DNA from: Neonectria sp. B-13
Taxonomy: Eukaryota; Ascomycota; Sordariomycetes; Hypocreales; Nectriaceae
Reading direction: 5' to 3'
DNA length: 64,000 nucleotides
Assembly (NCBI GenBank): GCA_002682825.1
Contig: NOKP01000010.1
Span: 434,001-498,000, forward strand
Both the position numbers and the translations under genes were made by a program. Of this stretch, positions 45,226-56,157 are shown one piece after another; within the stretch, counting starts at the first letter, position 1, and every line of letters starts with the position of its first letter. The notes beneath the pieces are model-generated. The model was not told the DNA's origin. It made no database searches and was given only the letters and a program-made list of their open reading frames with translations.

Positions 45226-47165
45226 ATGACGACCGCCTCGTCGCTCTCGTCGTCCGTAGCTCTCATATCCCCTTTGCCCTCCCCCACGGCCTCGGCCACG
45301 CCAATCAGAGTCCTGCTGCGCGACAGCATCGACGGCACCAACGACTTCTTCCCGTTCAACGACATCGCGACGCTCAACGCGGCGGGCTCCGACTCGTCCG
45401 TGACCTTCAAGGAACTCTTCACCACCAGCATCGAGGGTGGCCAGGAGATCGTGCTCTTCCGCTCCGGCTGCCAGGTCCACGGCCTGGCCGACTGCACCGT
45501 CGCCTGTAACACGTCCGAGTCCTTCTTCGGCTCGCTCGAGACCTTCTACAACTGTGCCGCCCTCGCCTCCGTCGCCTTCTGGACCCAGGATGCGCAGTTC
45601 TACTACGTCGGCGACGAGGCCGAGCGCAATGTCAGCTCCATCATGGGCTCCGGCTCCCTGGCCGACTTCGACTCCGCGCCCGTGCTGGAGTCGCTCGTCA
45701 CCTGCGCCCAAGATGCTTGCGAGCACGATGGACTCAGCAAGTCCTGCGACCGCTCCATCGGCGACCTGTCCAGAGACTCCAGCGCCCAGGAGATCTTCAC
45801 CGCCCTGGAGGACTTCTGTCCGGACTTGACGGCGGAGATCAACCCGGACATCTTCGGACCGGGAGTCCTCATCTCGTACGTCTTGCAGGTCTGCTTCGCC
45901 GCGTCGCTGTACCTCCTCACCAAGGGCTTCACGCTCTGGGTCAGCATCACCGAGGGCGCCGCGCTCAAGTCGGAGCCCAGGAAGGTCGGCCTGCAGCGCC
46001 GTCTCACCCGCGTCGGCTCCATCATCTGGCGCGACACTAGCGGGCTGTCGCGGACCAGCATCGCCATCGCCACGACGCTGGTCGAGTTCCAGGAGGCGCA
46101 GGCGTGGTTCGTCTTCGCGGTGCAGATCGCCTCCATCCTCGCCATCGTCGTCAACTCGCAGGAGGGCGCCTTCTGGGGCGAGATTGTCGTCAACGCCGCC
46201 GTCGCCTACCACGTCAGCCAGAACGGCGTGCTGCCCATGTTCCTGATCCAGATCTGCCTCCACCACGAGGGCATCCGCAACTGGCACACCTTCCTGGGCT
46301 TCTTTGTCGAGTACCTGCTCGCCGTCATCGCCACCACCCAGAAGATCTACTTCAAGGATGCGTTCCAGCTGTTCCGCGAGCAGGGCCAGTTGAAGGGATG
46401 CGGCTACAACCCGAGCCCGCGCACGTATTGCGCCGCCACGCGCAGCGTCGACGGCGTCCAGTTCAGCATCTTCCCGCACCCGCTGCTCTACAAGATGGTC
46501 TTCCTGTTCCTCGACACCATTGCCATTGCCGTGCTGGTCGTGGACCAGTTCGCCTGGACGATTCGGAAGCACCACTTGACGAAGCACATGCGCATCGGCA
46601 CATACCGCATTGGCCGATTTCCGTCCTGGGGAAGCAAGAAACGCGGCCTGGTTCTGAAGCGCTGGTTTTGGCGTATCCTCGAGGTGACATATCTCGTCGT
46701 CAACATCCTCTACATGATCTCGCTCACCAAGGTCATTACCGCCGAGAGCTTTGCCGCCAATAAATGGTCCTACGGACAAATCATCGCCGTGACCGTCTGG
46801 GGGCCCGTCATCGTCAAGCTGTTCGATCTCCTGCTATGTAAGCATCCCTCCCGGCGGTGTCTTTCTCTTCGTTCCTCGCTAACCGTTTCCCAGCTGGACC
46901 GCCCAAGAACGGCCTGAGGCTCAATTCGGGCCCGCCGCGGCTGCGCATCGACAATGTCATCAACCGCAGAGTAGGAACATCTGCAGACGAGGTCTGCGAG
47001 GAATCGGACGAAAACAGCAACGCGGACTCGACGGACCCCATGCTTCGACGGATCCGGGCGCCGGTAGCTCCCCGCCCGGCACGGACGGTGCGAATCGACG
47101 CAACGGGGAGAGAAGGTATAGACTTGAATAGCGGCAACGCGGGAGCGGAAAATGTGGGACGGTGA
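45226..47165 (+). CDS. Seven-helix membrane protein with eight-cysteine N-terminal ectodomain
   Basis: Two exons (45226-46837, 46894-47165) encode 627 residues. Residues 1-210 are hydrophilic with eight cysteines at about 82, 90, 94, 110, 160, 165, 174 and 198, suggesting four disulphides outside the cell. Seven hydrophobic segments follow: around GVLISYVLQVCFAASLYLL (about 212-236), AWFVFAVQIASILAIVV, GVLPMFLIQICL, FLGFFVEYLLAVIA, MVFLFLDTIAIAVLVV, VTYLVVNILYMISL and IIAVTVWGPVIVKLF. The last 90 residues are a polar, Arg/Pro-rich tail. A clear cleavable signal peptide is not visible. The layout (Cys-rich ectodomain, seven helices, cytosolic tail) is that of a fungal receptor, but the cysteine spacing is not CFEM and I recognise no family. 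The function is unknown. Confidence 0.88.
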
Positions 47166-47867
47166 AGGTCCGCTACGGATGAAGGCCAAAGGCTGATGAT
47201 TGAAATGTCGCAATGAATCATGATTGTCCATGTTTGGTTACCTGTTTTGGCCCACTCTAACTTAGGAGGGTGGGTTTTGGGGGGGAAGGCGTTTAGTGAA
47301 GCTCGTCTTGCGTAGATTTCGTGCGATAGATAGCGGCATGGGGAAACAGGAAATCCCATGAGTATGAGAAATGATTATTCATCTCCTCACGGTCTCTGGC
47401 AAAGATTTTCAAGAGTCAATTGTCATGTTTACCCGCCCAGCTAATTGCGATCCCGCCATCTCAGTCATCTCAGCAAGGAAACAACTGGGACAACTCCCCC
47501 ATTCCCACGCAAACGACCAGCATCAGCTACCTAAAACGCCACTGACCCATCAGCGATCGACCGGCCTGAAGCCCGCAGCGGTAGCACAGCTGTACCGCTC
47601 TTTCGCAAATGCTCTGCGTCATCGTTGTTGCATTCGTCGTTTTCACGTGCGGGTACCCGCTAGGAGCTTCTCCCCCGCGTGGCTGCCATGACATCATGGG
47701 AAAGTCAACAGTCGCAGCATCCGTCATATATCATTGACATGATGTTCACTTCGTCTTTCTTGTCTCCTCAATCCAATTGATCTTTCTTTCTCTACAAACA
47801 AAAAATCTTTCACCAAAGACTACCACTCAACCTCACACTCCCACTCCGAATCCAATAATCCATCACA
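47166..47867. other. Intergenic region
   Basis: This 702-bp tandem spacer contains the end of one transcript and the promoter of the small mitochondrial protein gene. The final 100 bp are C/T- and A-rich, as in many fungal 5' leaders. No gene was seen. Confidence 0.55.
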
Positions 47868-48310
47868 ATGTCGTTCCTCACCCAAAGCATCGCCCGTCGC
47901 GCTACCCTCATCCCGCGCATCGCCTTCACCCAGACCCCTCGGGCCTTTTCCACACACTTTGCCCTGAACCGAACCGCTACCGAGGCCGTCAAGGACGGCG
48001 TGAAAACCGTCGACCGCGTCGTGAGCGACAAGATTGTTGATGGCATCGACGCTTCAAGTAAGTATATTCTCTTCGCTCTTGCACCAATGAGACGAGCCAA
48101 GTTTGCTAATGGATCCAAGCGACCGTGGGCAGCAAGCTGAAGGAGGGCGTCCAAGAAGTCACCAAGGGCAAGACGACTGGCAAGGCAGCCGAGTACAGAG
48201 GCGAGGCCAAGGGCAAGGCCCAGGAGCTCAAGGGAGAGGCTAAGGGAGCCGCAGAAGAGGTCAAGGGCAAGGTGAAGGGTGCTGCTGAGGAGGTCAAGTC
48301 GAAGATCTGA
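47868..48310 (+). CDS. Small mitochondrial LEA/CsbD-like stress protein
   Basis: Two exons (47868-48057, 48120-48310) encode 126 residues. The N-terminal 30 residues (MSFLTQSIARRATLIPRI, then PRAFSTHF) are basic, hydroxylated and free of acids, as expected for a mitochondrial presequence. The mature part is a highly charged Lys/Glu/Ala/Gly helix with 11-residue-like periodicity: KGKAQELKGEAKGAAEEVK and then KGKVKGAAEEVKSKI. This resembles CsbD-like and group-3 LEA proteins, which protect membranes and proteins during desiccation or stress. No enzymatic motif is present. A role in mitochondrial stress protection is inferred from composition. Confidence 0.82.
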
Positions 48311-48711
48311 AAAGCGCGTTGGCTTTCACAGTGTGGTACCACTCAAGATCAGATCAACGGTCTGCTGTATGATACAATAATTGCATCACGGGGTTAGGAA
48401 GCTTATTTGACACAATTGCCGTCCACCACTCTTAAGAAACTGTTCTCAGTTGCTGGTGTTTACACTTAGTAAACGTTGAACATCCGCTTATTCATCAACG
48501 TGCCTCGCACGAGTAAGAAAACAATCTCATTGCCATTCGTGTCTAGCCCAATCACCCGGGTATCTAATTGCTAGGCAAACTCATTCTAGTCAAAGCCCAA
48601 TCCCAAATAGTTTGTTATCCTATCCATATCCTATCCTATCCATATCCATAAATCACCAATCGGTATATATACTTCCGTCGTTGTCGGCATCATTTTTCAC
48701 TACAGCTCAAC
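48311..48711. other. Convergent spacer
   Basis: This 401-bp region lies between two facing 3' ends. It contains a short TATCC-type simple repeat at about 48617-48652. No gene was seen. Confidence 0.6.
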
Positions 48712-49583
48712 TTATGCCATGTTGGACTTGTTCACTCGAACATTGATCTCGCCCAGGGGGAGCTTGACCCAAGTCGTATCCTCAGTCATGATACCCGCGC
48801 TGCCCGCATAGAATGCCATAAAGGCGCAAATGCAGGAAAAGGCGCCGCCGGTCTTGTTGATGCGGATTGCCGCAATTGGGTGGGTCGTCGAGAGGAATTG
48901 CGCCATGCTGAGGAAGAGGAAGGCTAGGGCTAGGAAGCCGAGGACTAAAAGGATGGCAATGTTGGTCTTGAGGGCCGCGACGAAGAATACCAGCGTCAGG
49001 AAACACCACAGGATGAGGAAGATGCCAAGCGCAAAGCTGTATGCACGTTCATCGCCCTTGTATGCGTCCTTGATACCCAGCGAGGGGACAAAGAACATGG
49101 CAAACGAGAGCCAGAACGCGCCGTAGGAGCAGTGGACGGTGGTACCGAAGGTGTTTCCAACTCGGAACTCCATCAGTCCGGCAAAGAACTGGGCGATGCC
49201 ACCGAAGAAGACAGCAAGACCGAAGATGGCTTGTTCAGGACCGACACCAGCCATGGGGTTGGATCCGGGAAGACTAGGAGAGATGTTAACCAGGGCCAGC
49301 GAGGTGTAAAGAACGGGAGCAAAACATACCCAGCACCACACTGGTACAGGCCCAAAACGAAAGTGGTCAGGGCAAAGCTGATGAGACCCAGAGGACCCGG
49401 GTTGGCAATCCGGTAGTAAGGAGGGTCCAAGACATGAGACACGGTGGACTGATGGTGTCGAGGGAGAGCGGGAGCTCGGCCTTCATTTTGGTGATGGCAG
49501 TGTCGGCAGGGGTGTATGTCTTCATGTTTCTCGTTGTACTGAGTCGGCGTGCTTGCGCCGTTGGAGGTAGTGCCGGAGGCCAT
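48712..49583 (-). CDS. GPR1/FUN34/YaaH (AceTr) family acetate transporter
   Basis: Two exons on the minus strand (49583-49330, 49273-48712) encode 271 residues. The hallmark IANPGPLGLISFALTTFVLG, the family's NPxPLGL motif, opens the first of six predicted helices. Later family blocks include VFFGGIAQFFAGLMEFRVGN, TTVHCSYGAFWLSFAMFFVP and SLGIKDAYKGDERAYSFALG. Relatives such as yeast Ady2 and Aspergillus AcpA import acetate at the plasma membrane or export ammonium. The N-terminal tail is unusual, with His/Cys-rich HEDIHPCRHCHHQNEGRAP before the first helix. That stretch is open in another frame as well, so the tail is less certain than the membrane core. Expression is often repressed by glucose in this family. 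Confidence 0.92.
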
Positions 49584-52583
49584 CTTGTCTTCGGTTGATG
49601 AGTGTTGTACTTGGACGAGGAAACAAGGGGTATCGCGAAGGAGAGAAGAAGAGTCAACAATCTGGGGAAGCAGAATTTTACGCAAACTCAGAAGACGGGG
49701 AATATTCTTATATCTCTGTCACCCCGCTCAGAGCGGATCTCTTCCCCATTGCCCCAGGAGATTGACACAACCATGGCCATGACCATGACCGTGGGGTGGC
49801 AAAGGTTCCTCCATCGGCAGTGGAAACGGCAAGGGGAGAGGCCCATGGGGTGATGGCAAATGGCAAATAGAAACTGAAGCACCGGGTTTGTCATAGCGAC
49901 CCATGTGGCTACAGTCACCCCCGAGGCGGAGGAGCCCGTGGTTAGGGGCCAATACGGAGAGGCGGATATGGCAGAATGGGGACCGGAAGTTGGTTGTCAT
50001 TGTCAAACTGGATATGTCGGCACCAAATATGGAGAACTTTGGGAGCCGCAACGGGGGTGGTTCGCAGGGTGCGGAATCAATGACTAGCGTTGGAAGTACT
50101 CTTACTCGTCTTGCGGTAAGCCGGACTACGTCGAGTTGGGGAAGAGTTTCCTCGGGCGATGAGCAAACCGTGGGTAGCATTGGTTGATCCCTTTAGTCAG
50201 GGTGACCTTTGCGATGCGGACGTTTCTCGGGGTCTGGAGGACGTCCGGACCGCGGGAGTCTAGAGCGAGAGACTAACATGAAGTTACAGGCAAGATCAAG
50301 TACGCTGAGGTGAAGACATTGACCTTGATGAAGCTCAATTTGAAGATAGAGAAACAGGGATATTCCCAAACTCCAGCCTGGAGCATGGATGACGGACTTC
50401 TCCAATTGGAGGCTCAACAAAGAAACCCCCCCAACCCTCGAGAAAAATCATGGAGCGGAGGAGCTGGCATGGTCATCGGTGGAGAAACTGGAGACGGCCT
50501 GGCCGAACGAGCCGGAAAGGTTCCGCCTAAACGATCCACTGCGTGCCTCGGATTTAGGAGGAAAAGAGGTCCTCAGAGATGTAAAACGGGCCGAGCGATG
50601 ATGGCATCGTGGGTCACTTGAGCCCCCAGCAACGTATTTCCCCATATCAATCCCCTCACGACCGCCTTTTCCCCACGGACGACTCCAAGATCTGGTTTAC
50701 CCCAACAATGAGTTTGGCCCCAGTGAGGAGAAGCATAATAAAACAACACTTGCAAGGAGTGTTCAAGCTCATCTTACACCTCGAGGCTTAAAACGTTGTT
50801 AATGCCGGTGGCGCTCGCCATCACGCCATGGCGGCGATGGTTATGTCCGGCGCTATTCCCGACATGACATCCTCGGGACTCGCTCGGTTGGAGGTTCGGT
50901 AACTTGGACACGAGTAATAAGCTGGTTTTTAATCAACTGCCGTTACTTTGGAATCATTGAAACGGCTTCGGCCGCATCAAGGTCCGTCTCGATTGTGTTG
51001 AACGTGTTGTCGAATTCATGGTGATTGTCTCGCTCGGGTTCACCGGGTAAGATGATCTGATGAAGCGCAAGTTTGCATGGCATATGGAGGGCTCTAAGAG
51101 TGCTGGAGGAATTACCAACGGTAATTGATTGGCAAGGTGCTTGTTCATCATCGCATGCACACTGACGTATGTGGGTTGGAGCATGCATGGCTTAGAACCT
51201 CTCGATGAGGAACGACGCTCACCGAAATTGCGATCTCGGTGTAGACTCAGTGGGTCTCACGATGTGGGTACTTGTGGCTGATCCATGAGGGTCTCTGTTT
51301 CATGCACTGCCGTTTTCGTTGCATACTAAGTATGCCAAGCCTTAGCCATAGGAGCATAAATTATGAATCTAACCCTCACGACAGTTTTAGATCCGCGTTT
51401 TAAACTGTCTCTTACACACAAGCACTCAATTCCTCTTTCTACCACCGTGGAAGGTTTCTGGGGAAAGTGATTTTAAGATCTCTCTCTATACAATACACTA
51501 CCTACAAGTTGTAGTCAAGTTTGGACCTCTGCAGTATTGAGACGTATCATGTCCCCTCGCTGTCTTCGTCGACTGTCTCATTGGTGATGTTGGCACCGTT
51601 TATACGGAACGTTTCGAAGCCTCGTCAACCCATCATACATATCTACCATGTATCATGCTTGCCAAGCCCACACGATCGGCGCTGCATGAAACCCGTAAGT
51701 CTAAAACACATGCTGCGGGCGGCAATTACGCTTTGGGAATTGCATGTCCGTCCCACAAAATGGGGTTGGGTGCTACCACCTTGGCCACCCCAGTATCAAT
51801 GTGCAGTTGTCAATCTGCGAGACGGCATGCATGGAGAAGTGCCACGTTTCCCTCGCATACATCCGTGTGATACCGACAGACTGGTTGACTGGCGTCGGGC
51901 CGCGGGCGTGTCAGGGATGGTCCTGGATGGGGAGGTCATCGCCGACCATTGGATGTGGAGAAGATCAACTCGAGACGTGCCATCCACTCGGGACATGCAG
52001 ACTCGAGAGCGGGACTCGAGAGCGCAGAGAACATTTGGAATGTGTTAAATAAGCTGCAGTTTCGGGGCTAGCTCTCCGTGTGGTCTTACCTTGTCTCGTA
52101 ATGAACCTGGTGAGGATTGTCGTATTCAGCTCGTGTAAGCTGCAACTCTGAGACACCGCTCTTTGAACTGCACTAGCAAAGCACGAAAGAAGTCCATATA
52201 ATCGTATAGTTTATAATTTCTATGTTGTCTATTCTTAAAGCCTAGGATACAGTCTTCTCTATCTTTCGGCCGTCTGGTCTATTGTTTCTTTAGGCGGCAT
52301 TAATACACTCAAACCTTGACTCAGTCATAGGTTGAGGACGACGCACGTGGTGTGCTAATCCGGCTGGTAATTCCATTGAGGAGCTCAACTTGATATGAGT
52401 TGGCTTCTCAATAGCGAGATCTTATTTCTCGTGTTGTGTGGCTTATTGGAAAGCGACGACCTGTCCGGAACCTGGCACACCTATTCAGGAGGTGTCTTGT
52501 CGCCAGTGTTAGGAAAGCCCAGCAAATTCAGATGGCTGTGAAACAAGCAGGCGGAATATCCCACTCATCCGGTCATCCAAGCC
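49584..52583. other. Gene-free 3-kb region
   Basis: No supported gene was found. Open frames at 49.73-50.19 kb and 51.52-52.05 kb are short, overlap other frames and show no domain or signal peptide. The first 300 bp are probably the promoter of the acetate transporter gene. The region marks the change from housekeeping genes to the accessory right end. Confidence 0.5.
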
Positions 52584-55082
52584 TCACCCGACTTCTCTAT
52601 CACTGTCTCGCCCGTCCTCGCTGTCGCTATGCACCCACATCTGCACGTCCTCCTCGCCGTCCTCCGACCGCCCCGTGCCGCCCGTCCGTCGCCGGCGCTC
52701 CATGACCTCGCAGCACACGCCCAACGCCGTCCGCGCCGCGTCGGCGATGACCTCGTCGGCGTCGCGTGACCGACACCCGCGCAGCATGGCCTCGATGTAT
52801 GCGCCTGCGCACGCGAAGAACAGGAACTCGTGCGTCGAGTGCATTCCGCCCGCCGCCCGCACGCGCCGCTCGAACATGCCCACGGCGCTTCGTACCGCGT
52901 CACGTAGCTGCCGCCAGCCTGCGCCGTCCGTCACCGGGAATGCCTTCTCCTCTAGCTCGCTGATCAAGTCTAGGCATAGTGCTGCGGTGGCCTGACGCTG
53001 CACAAGGGCGAAGTGGCCGTGTCCCTGCGTCCACAGCGCGGCGCATGCGTCGCTCCCTGCCTGGCTGAGGCCCGAGGCCGTCTCCGGCGCGCCGTGGTCT
53101 TCTGTCGGCGTGGGCACTGCGACCAGCGGGTTCGCTATCAGCAGGGCCGAGGCCTCCATGCGCATCTTGCGCGAGTAGTAGTATGCCGGGTTGGTGGCGG
53201 CCTTGTCGGCGAAAGGCCCGTGGAGCGCAAGCACGAACGGGCGCGTGAATACATCCAGGAGCCTGATCTGGAAGTTGGTAGGCTTCTTCATGGAACGCAG
53301 GATACCCAAGTCTGTACAGCAGGCCGTGTTCAGCTCGGCTGCGAGCTGGTGGCTTTCTTCATACGCCTTGGATGCACCGGGGGCATTGACGAGATGCAGG
53401 ATCCGGAGGCGGAGGCGTTGTGTCCGCGCCAGGAGTACTTGGACAATCGACGGTGTAAAGGCCAAGCGGTTTGAGGGAGTGTGTGAGTCCGTATGCATGG
53501 GAATGGTACACTGTTCGAGCTCCTCGTCCGTGACACTGGACGGTGGCTCGCAATCGTAGCTCTCGGGCGAGAGAGGCGCCGGCAGCCCTTCATCGAAGCA
53601 CAGCTGCAGTGACAGCTCCAGCATCGTCGCCCAGAGCCGCCGACGGATCTCAGCTTCCTGGATGGATATGTTTGGGAAGCGCATGCGTGGTTCTCGGTGT
53701 AAGCCCATCTGGATCCCCACGCGCGTCAGGTCGTGGTCGCCGGGAAACCATCCCGTGCCGGTTGGAAGCGTATGGTGATGCGTGTGTCGCGCCAGCGCGA
53801 GGAGACACATCATCTGGGCCGTGTCCAAGTCCGCGCGCGACCCTGAGAACATCTTGCGCGCGAGCCACTGCTTCCCGTGGGCGATCCAGCTGCTCGACCG
53901 GTCCCGGAGCGAACCGCCCTGCGCCCGCTCCGAGTCGTCGAGCACATGGCGGCTTAGGCACACGCAGGACCCGAGGGCCATGGCGATCATCAGCTTGCAC
54001 GCAAACGACTCGTCCTCGTCCATCGACTGAGACGCGGGGCTCCTCCAGAAGCTTTCGTACTCACGTCGGAAGGTCGGGACGTGCAAGATGCGCAGCACCG
54101 ACTCGAAGGTGTTGATGTACGTCTCGAGGAGTACGTCGCACGTCGCGCGCGGAGGCAACAAGCCCCGGCCCGTGGCGGCGGTTGAGGCTGCCGTCGCGTG
54201 CCAGCCTAATAAGCTGTGGGACGACATGACTCTGCTCTCGCACTCCCGCTGGGCGACTCGGCTCAGCCTTGAGAATGTTTTCATGAGGGCCCGCACCGCC
54301 TCGTGCCCGGGCTGCATGGCGGCGTCGTCGTCGTAGTGGTGGCCGGCGATGCCCCTGAAGAGGAACCGCAGCTTTTTGCACCGGGAGAAGGCGTGGTACC
54401 AGTTCTTTTCGCGCTCGGTGGTGCTGATCTCGTCGCCGAATAGAAGCTCCGGGACTGCTCCTGAGCCCGAAGAGCCTGGCCCTGAGGATCCCGAGCCCGA
54501 GCCCGAGCCTCCGGACCCTGAGGAGACGTTGGTCGAGGCCGCGACGGAAGACGGCGCAGCCGAGGAGCCTGGACCTGATACTCCCGACCCGGTACCTGAG
54601 CCTGATCCCCAAGACAGCTGCGGCGTTGACCCGATCAGGCTGTTGGTCGTGGCAGAAGTGCGACCGCTCCTACTCGTCCAGATGAGACGTTCGCCGTCTA
54701 AGTGTGAGCCCGGCAGCTCTGCAGGCTCATGTCGGGGATACGGCACGCCGCCGAGCCCGAGGTAGTCGATGAAGCCGCCGTCGGATTCATCATTCAGGTA
54801 CGTCATGTCTATCGGGAACAGGTCCAGGTCATCAACGGCGTCGTGGAACATGGGTTTGAGGACGGACTGGGTGAAGTCCAGCTGGGCGAAGGCGTCATGG
54901 TCATGCTGGGCGCGGTCGAGCCCGAGGCCGGTGCTGGAGTTGTTGTACACGCACTGCAGGCCCAACGGCGATTTACTGCAGGGGCCGCAGGGCGTGGTGC
55001 GGTCGCACCGAATCTTGCGCCGACGGCATTCGGTGCAAGCTACGGCGGGCCGTCGCCGCTTGTACGCCGGGCCGGGGTCCAT
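52584..55082 (-). CDS. Zn2Cys6 transcription factor with Fungal_trans domain
   Basis: A single exon encodes 832 residues. The N-terminal zinc cluster ACTECRRRKIRCDRTTPC then GPCSKSPLGLQC has cysteines at 16, 19, 26, 32, 35 and 44, preceded by a basic KRRR patch. A Gly/Ser/Pro low-complexity linker spans about 150-215. The middle-homology domain starts near residue 325 (LLETYINTFESVLRILHVPT) and includes RVGIQMGLHREPRMRFPNIS and EAEIRRRLWATMLELSLQL. The C-terminus is acidic and ends in DSDREVG. It is a nuclear regulator of unknown target. It sits 2.3 kb from the P450 at the start of the polyketide cluster, with an assembly gap between, so a pathway-specific role is possible but unproven. The high GC content gives a long Pro/Ser-rich antisense frame that is not coding. 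Confidence 0.92.
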   Translation of the reverse strand: MDPGPAYKRRRPAVACTECRRRKIRCDRTTPCGPCSKSPLGLQCVYNNSSTGLGLDRAQHDHDAFAQLDFTQSVLKPMFHDAVDDLDLFPIDMTYLNDESDGGFIDYLGLGGVPYPRHEPAELPGSHLDGERLIWTSRSGRTSATTNSLIGSTPQLSWGSGSGTGSGVSGPGSSAAPSSVAASTNVSSGSGGSGSGSGSSGPGSSGSGAVPELLFGDEISTTEREKNWYHAFSRCKKLRFLFRGIAGHHYDDDAAMQPGHEAVRALMKTFSRLSRVAQRECESRVMSSHSLLGWHATAASTAATGRGLLPPRATCDVLLETYINTFESVLRILHVPTFRREYESFWRSPASQSMDEDESFACKLMIAMALGSCVCLSRHVLDDSERAQGGSLRDRSSSWIAHGKQWLARKMFSGSRADLDTAQMMCLLALARHTHHHTLPTGTGWFPGDHDLTRVGIQMGLHREPRMRFPNISIQEAEIRRRLWATMLELSLQLCFDEGLPAPLSPESYDCEPPSSVTDEELEQCTIPMHTDSHTPSNRLAFTPSIVQVLLARTQRLRLRILHLVNAPGASKAYEESHQLAAELNTACCTDLGILRSMKKPTNFQIRLLDVFTRPFVLALHGPFADKAATNPAYYYSRKMRMEASALLIANPLVAVPTPTEDHGAPETASGLSQAGSDACAALWTQGHGHFALVQRQATAALCLDLISELEEKAFPVTDGAGWRQLRDAVRSAVGMFERRVRAAGGMHSTHEFLFFACAGAYIEAMLRGCRSRDADEVIADAARTALGVCCEVMERRRRTGGTGRSEDGEEDVQMWVHSDSEDGRDSDREVG

Positions 55083-55996
55083 CTTGCCAGTCGCCGGAAC
55101 GGAGGTGGAAGATAGGGGGAGCGAGGGTGTAAGTGGAACTCGGAGCGTTACAGTTCGGAGAGTGCCGCGAATTCTCCGTACAGTCCGTCCATTGATTTAA
55201 AACATGAGCCACAAAAGTGAACCACAAAAAGCTCAGTCCTCGAATGAAGGCACCTCAAGGCCTTATATAGAATGTGCTCGGACGGGTCCGACGCGGTGGG
55301 CTGGGCGGGCAGCTGGAGATGGAATCCAGGCACAGTAGCTCACATTTTCCACTTTCCAAGCAGCCCACCCCTGTGGGGGAAGGATTCTTAAGGAGGTGGT
55401 AGGCGACGCTCCGCTACGACATAAGGCAGTGGGCGGTACTACGTTGTGGTACGATGGCCGGACCCCCTTGTGTGTTGTCTTACGTGTCTGGGCTCCGGCT
55501 GGGGGGAAAGACGGGGACTCGGGAGAGAAGGTACGAATATGCAACGGATCGGTCAGCCGGCAGTGGGCGGTGGAGGTGTGCGGGTTGACAGGTGGAACGT
55601 AGTTAGATGGAAACAAGCTCGAAAAGGACCTTTGGGGATGGTGTCGTCGTACAGACTACGCCACACTCTACACGTGCAGAACTAAGGCACGCACACCTTC
55701 CAATTGCGTCCGTCCAAGGGGCCGCTCAACGTTGGTTCGTCTCTGGCCGCTGAATTAGGGAGATTCGTATCTGTGCCTGGAAACATATTGCCTCATTTGG
55801 CATGGATTTGTGCTTGTTATTCCTGTCTCCGCCACCCCTAGCACGCACGGCACGCACAGCACGGCGCGATGATACACTCCCCCGGTGCCCTCTCTTTCCT
55901 CCACTAATCATTTCTCACGGCGACTTTCCTCCACTCCCTGCCTGACATGCAGCAGCGCGGGCCGCCCGGCGAACCCGTCGCCAGTTGGAGCAGCAG
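55083..55996. other. Intergenic region left of the assembly gap
   Basis: These 914 bp upstream of the Zn2Cys6 gene have no supported gene. The sequence is regular until the gap. Confidence 0.5.
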
Positions 55997-56096
55997 NNNN
56001 NNNNNNNNNNNNNNNNNNNNNNNNNNNNNNNNNNNNNNNNNNNNNNNNNNNNNNNNNNNNNNNNNNNNNNNNNNNNNNNNNNNNNNNNNNNNNNNN
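55997..56096. other. Assembly gap (100 N)
   Basis: Exactly 100 unknown bases, the conventional placeholder for a scaffold gap of unknown size. The true distance between flanks is not known, and coding sequence may be missing here. Confidence 0.97.

Positions 56097-56156
<60 letters not shown>
56097..56156. repeat. Poly-G tract of 60 bases at the gap edge
   Basis: Sixty consecutive G directly follow the N run. The tract is most likely an artefact of read ends without signal, as in two-colour sequencing, carried into the contig end. A real G60 would be exceptional in a fungal genome. Confidence 0.9.

Positions 56157-56157
<1 letters not shown>

Noticed and set aside
45184..46779. A 531-codon open frame on the minus strand
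   Set aside because: It is exactly antisense to the seven-helix protein gene, is Gly/Asp/Glu/Val-rich without domains, and results from the GC-rich third positions of the true gene.
51521..52052. Plus-strand open frames of 175 and 102 codons in the 3-kb spacer
   Set aside because: They overlap one another in different frames, lack domains or signal peptides, and show no introns or promoter-like context.
54349..54765. Pro/Glu-rich open frame on plus, resembling a repeat protein
   Set aside because: It is the antisense of the Gly/Ser/Pro linker of the Zn2Cys6 regulator, which has a conserved zinc cluster and middle domain.
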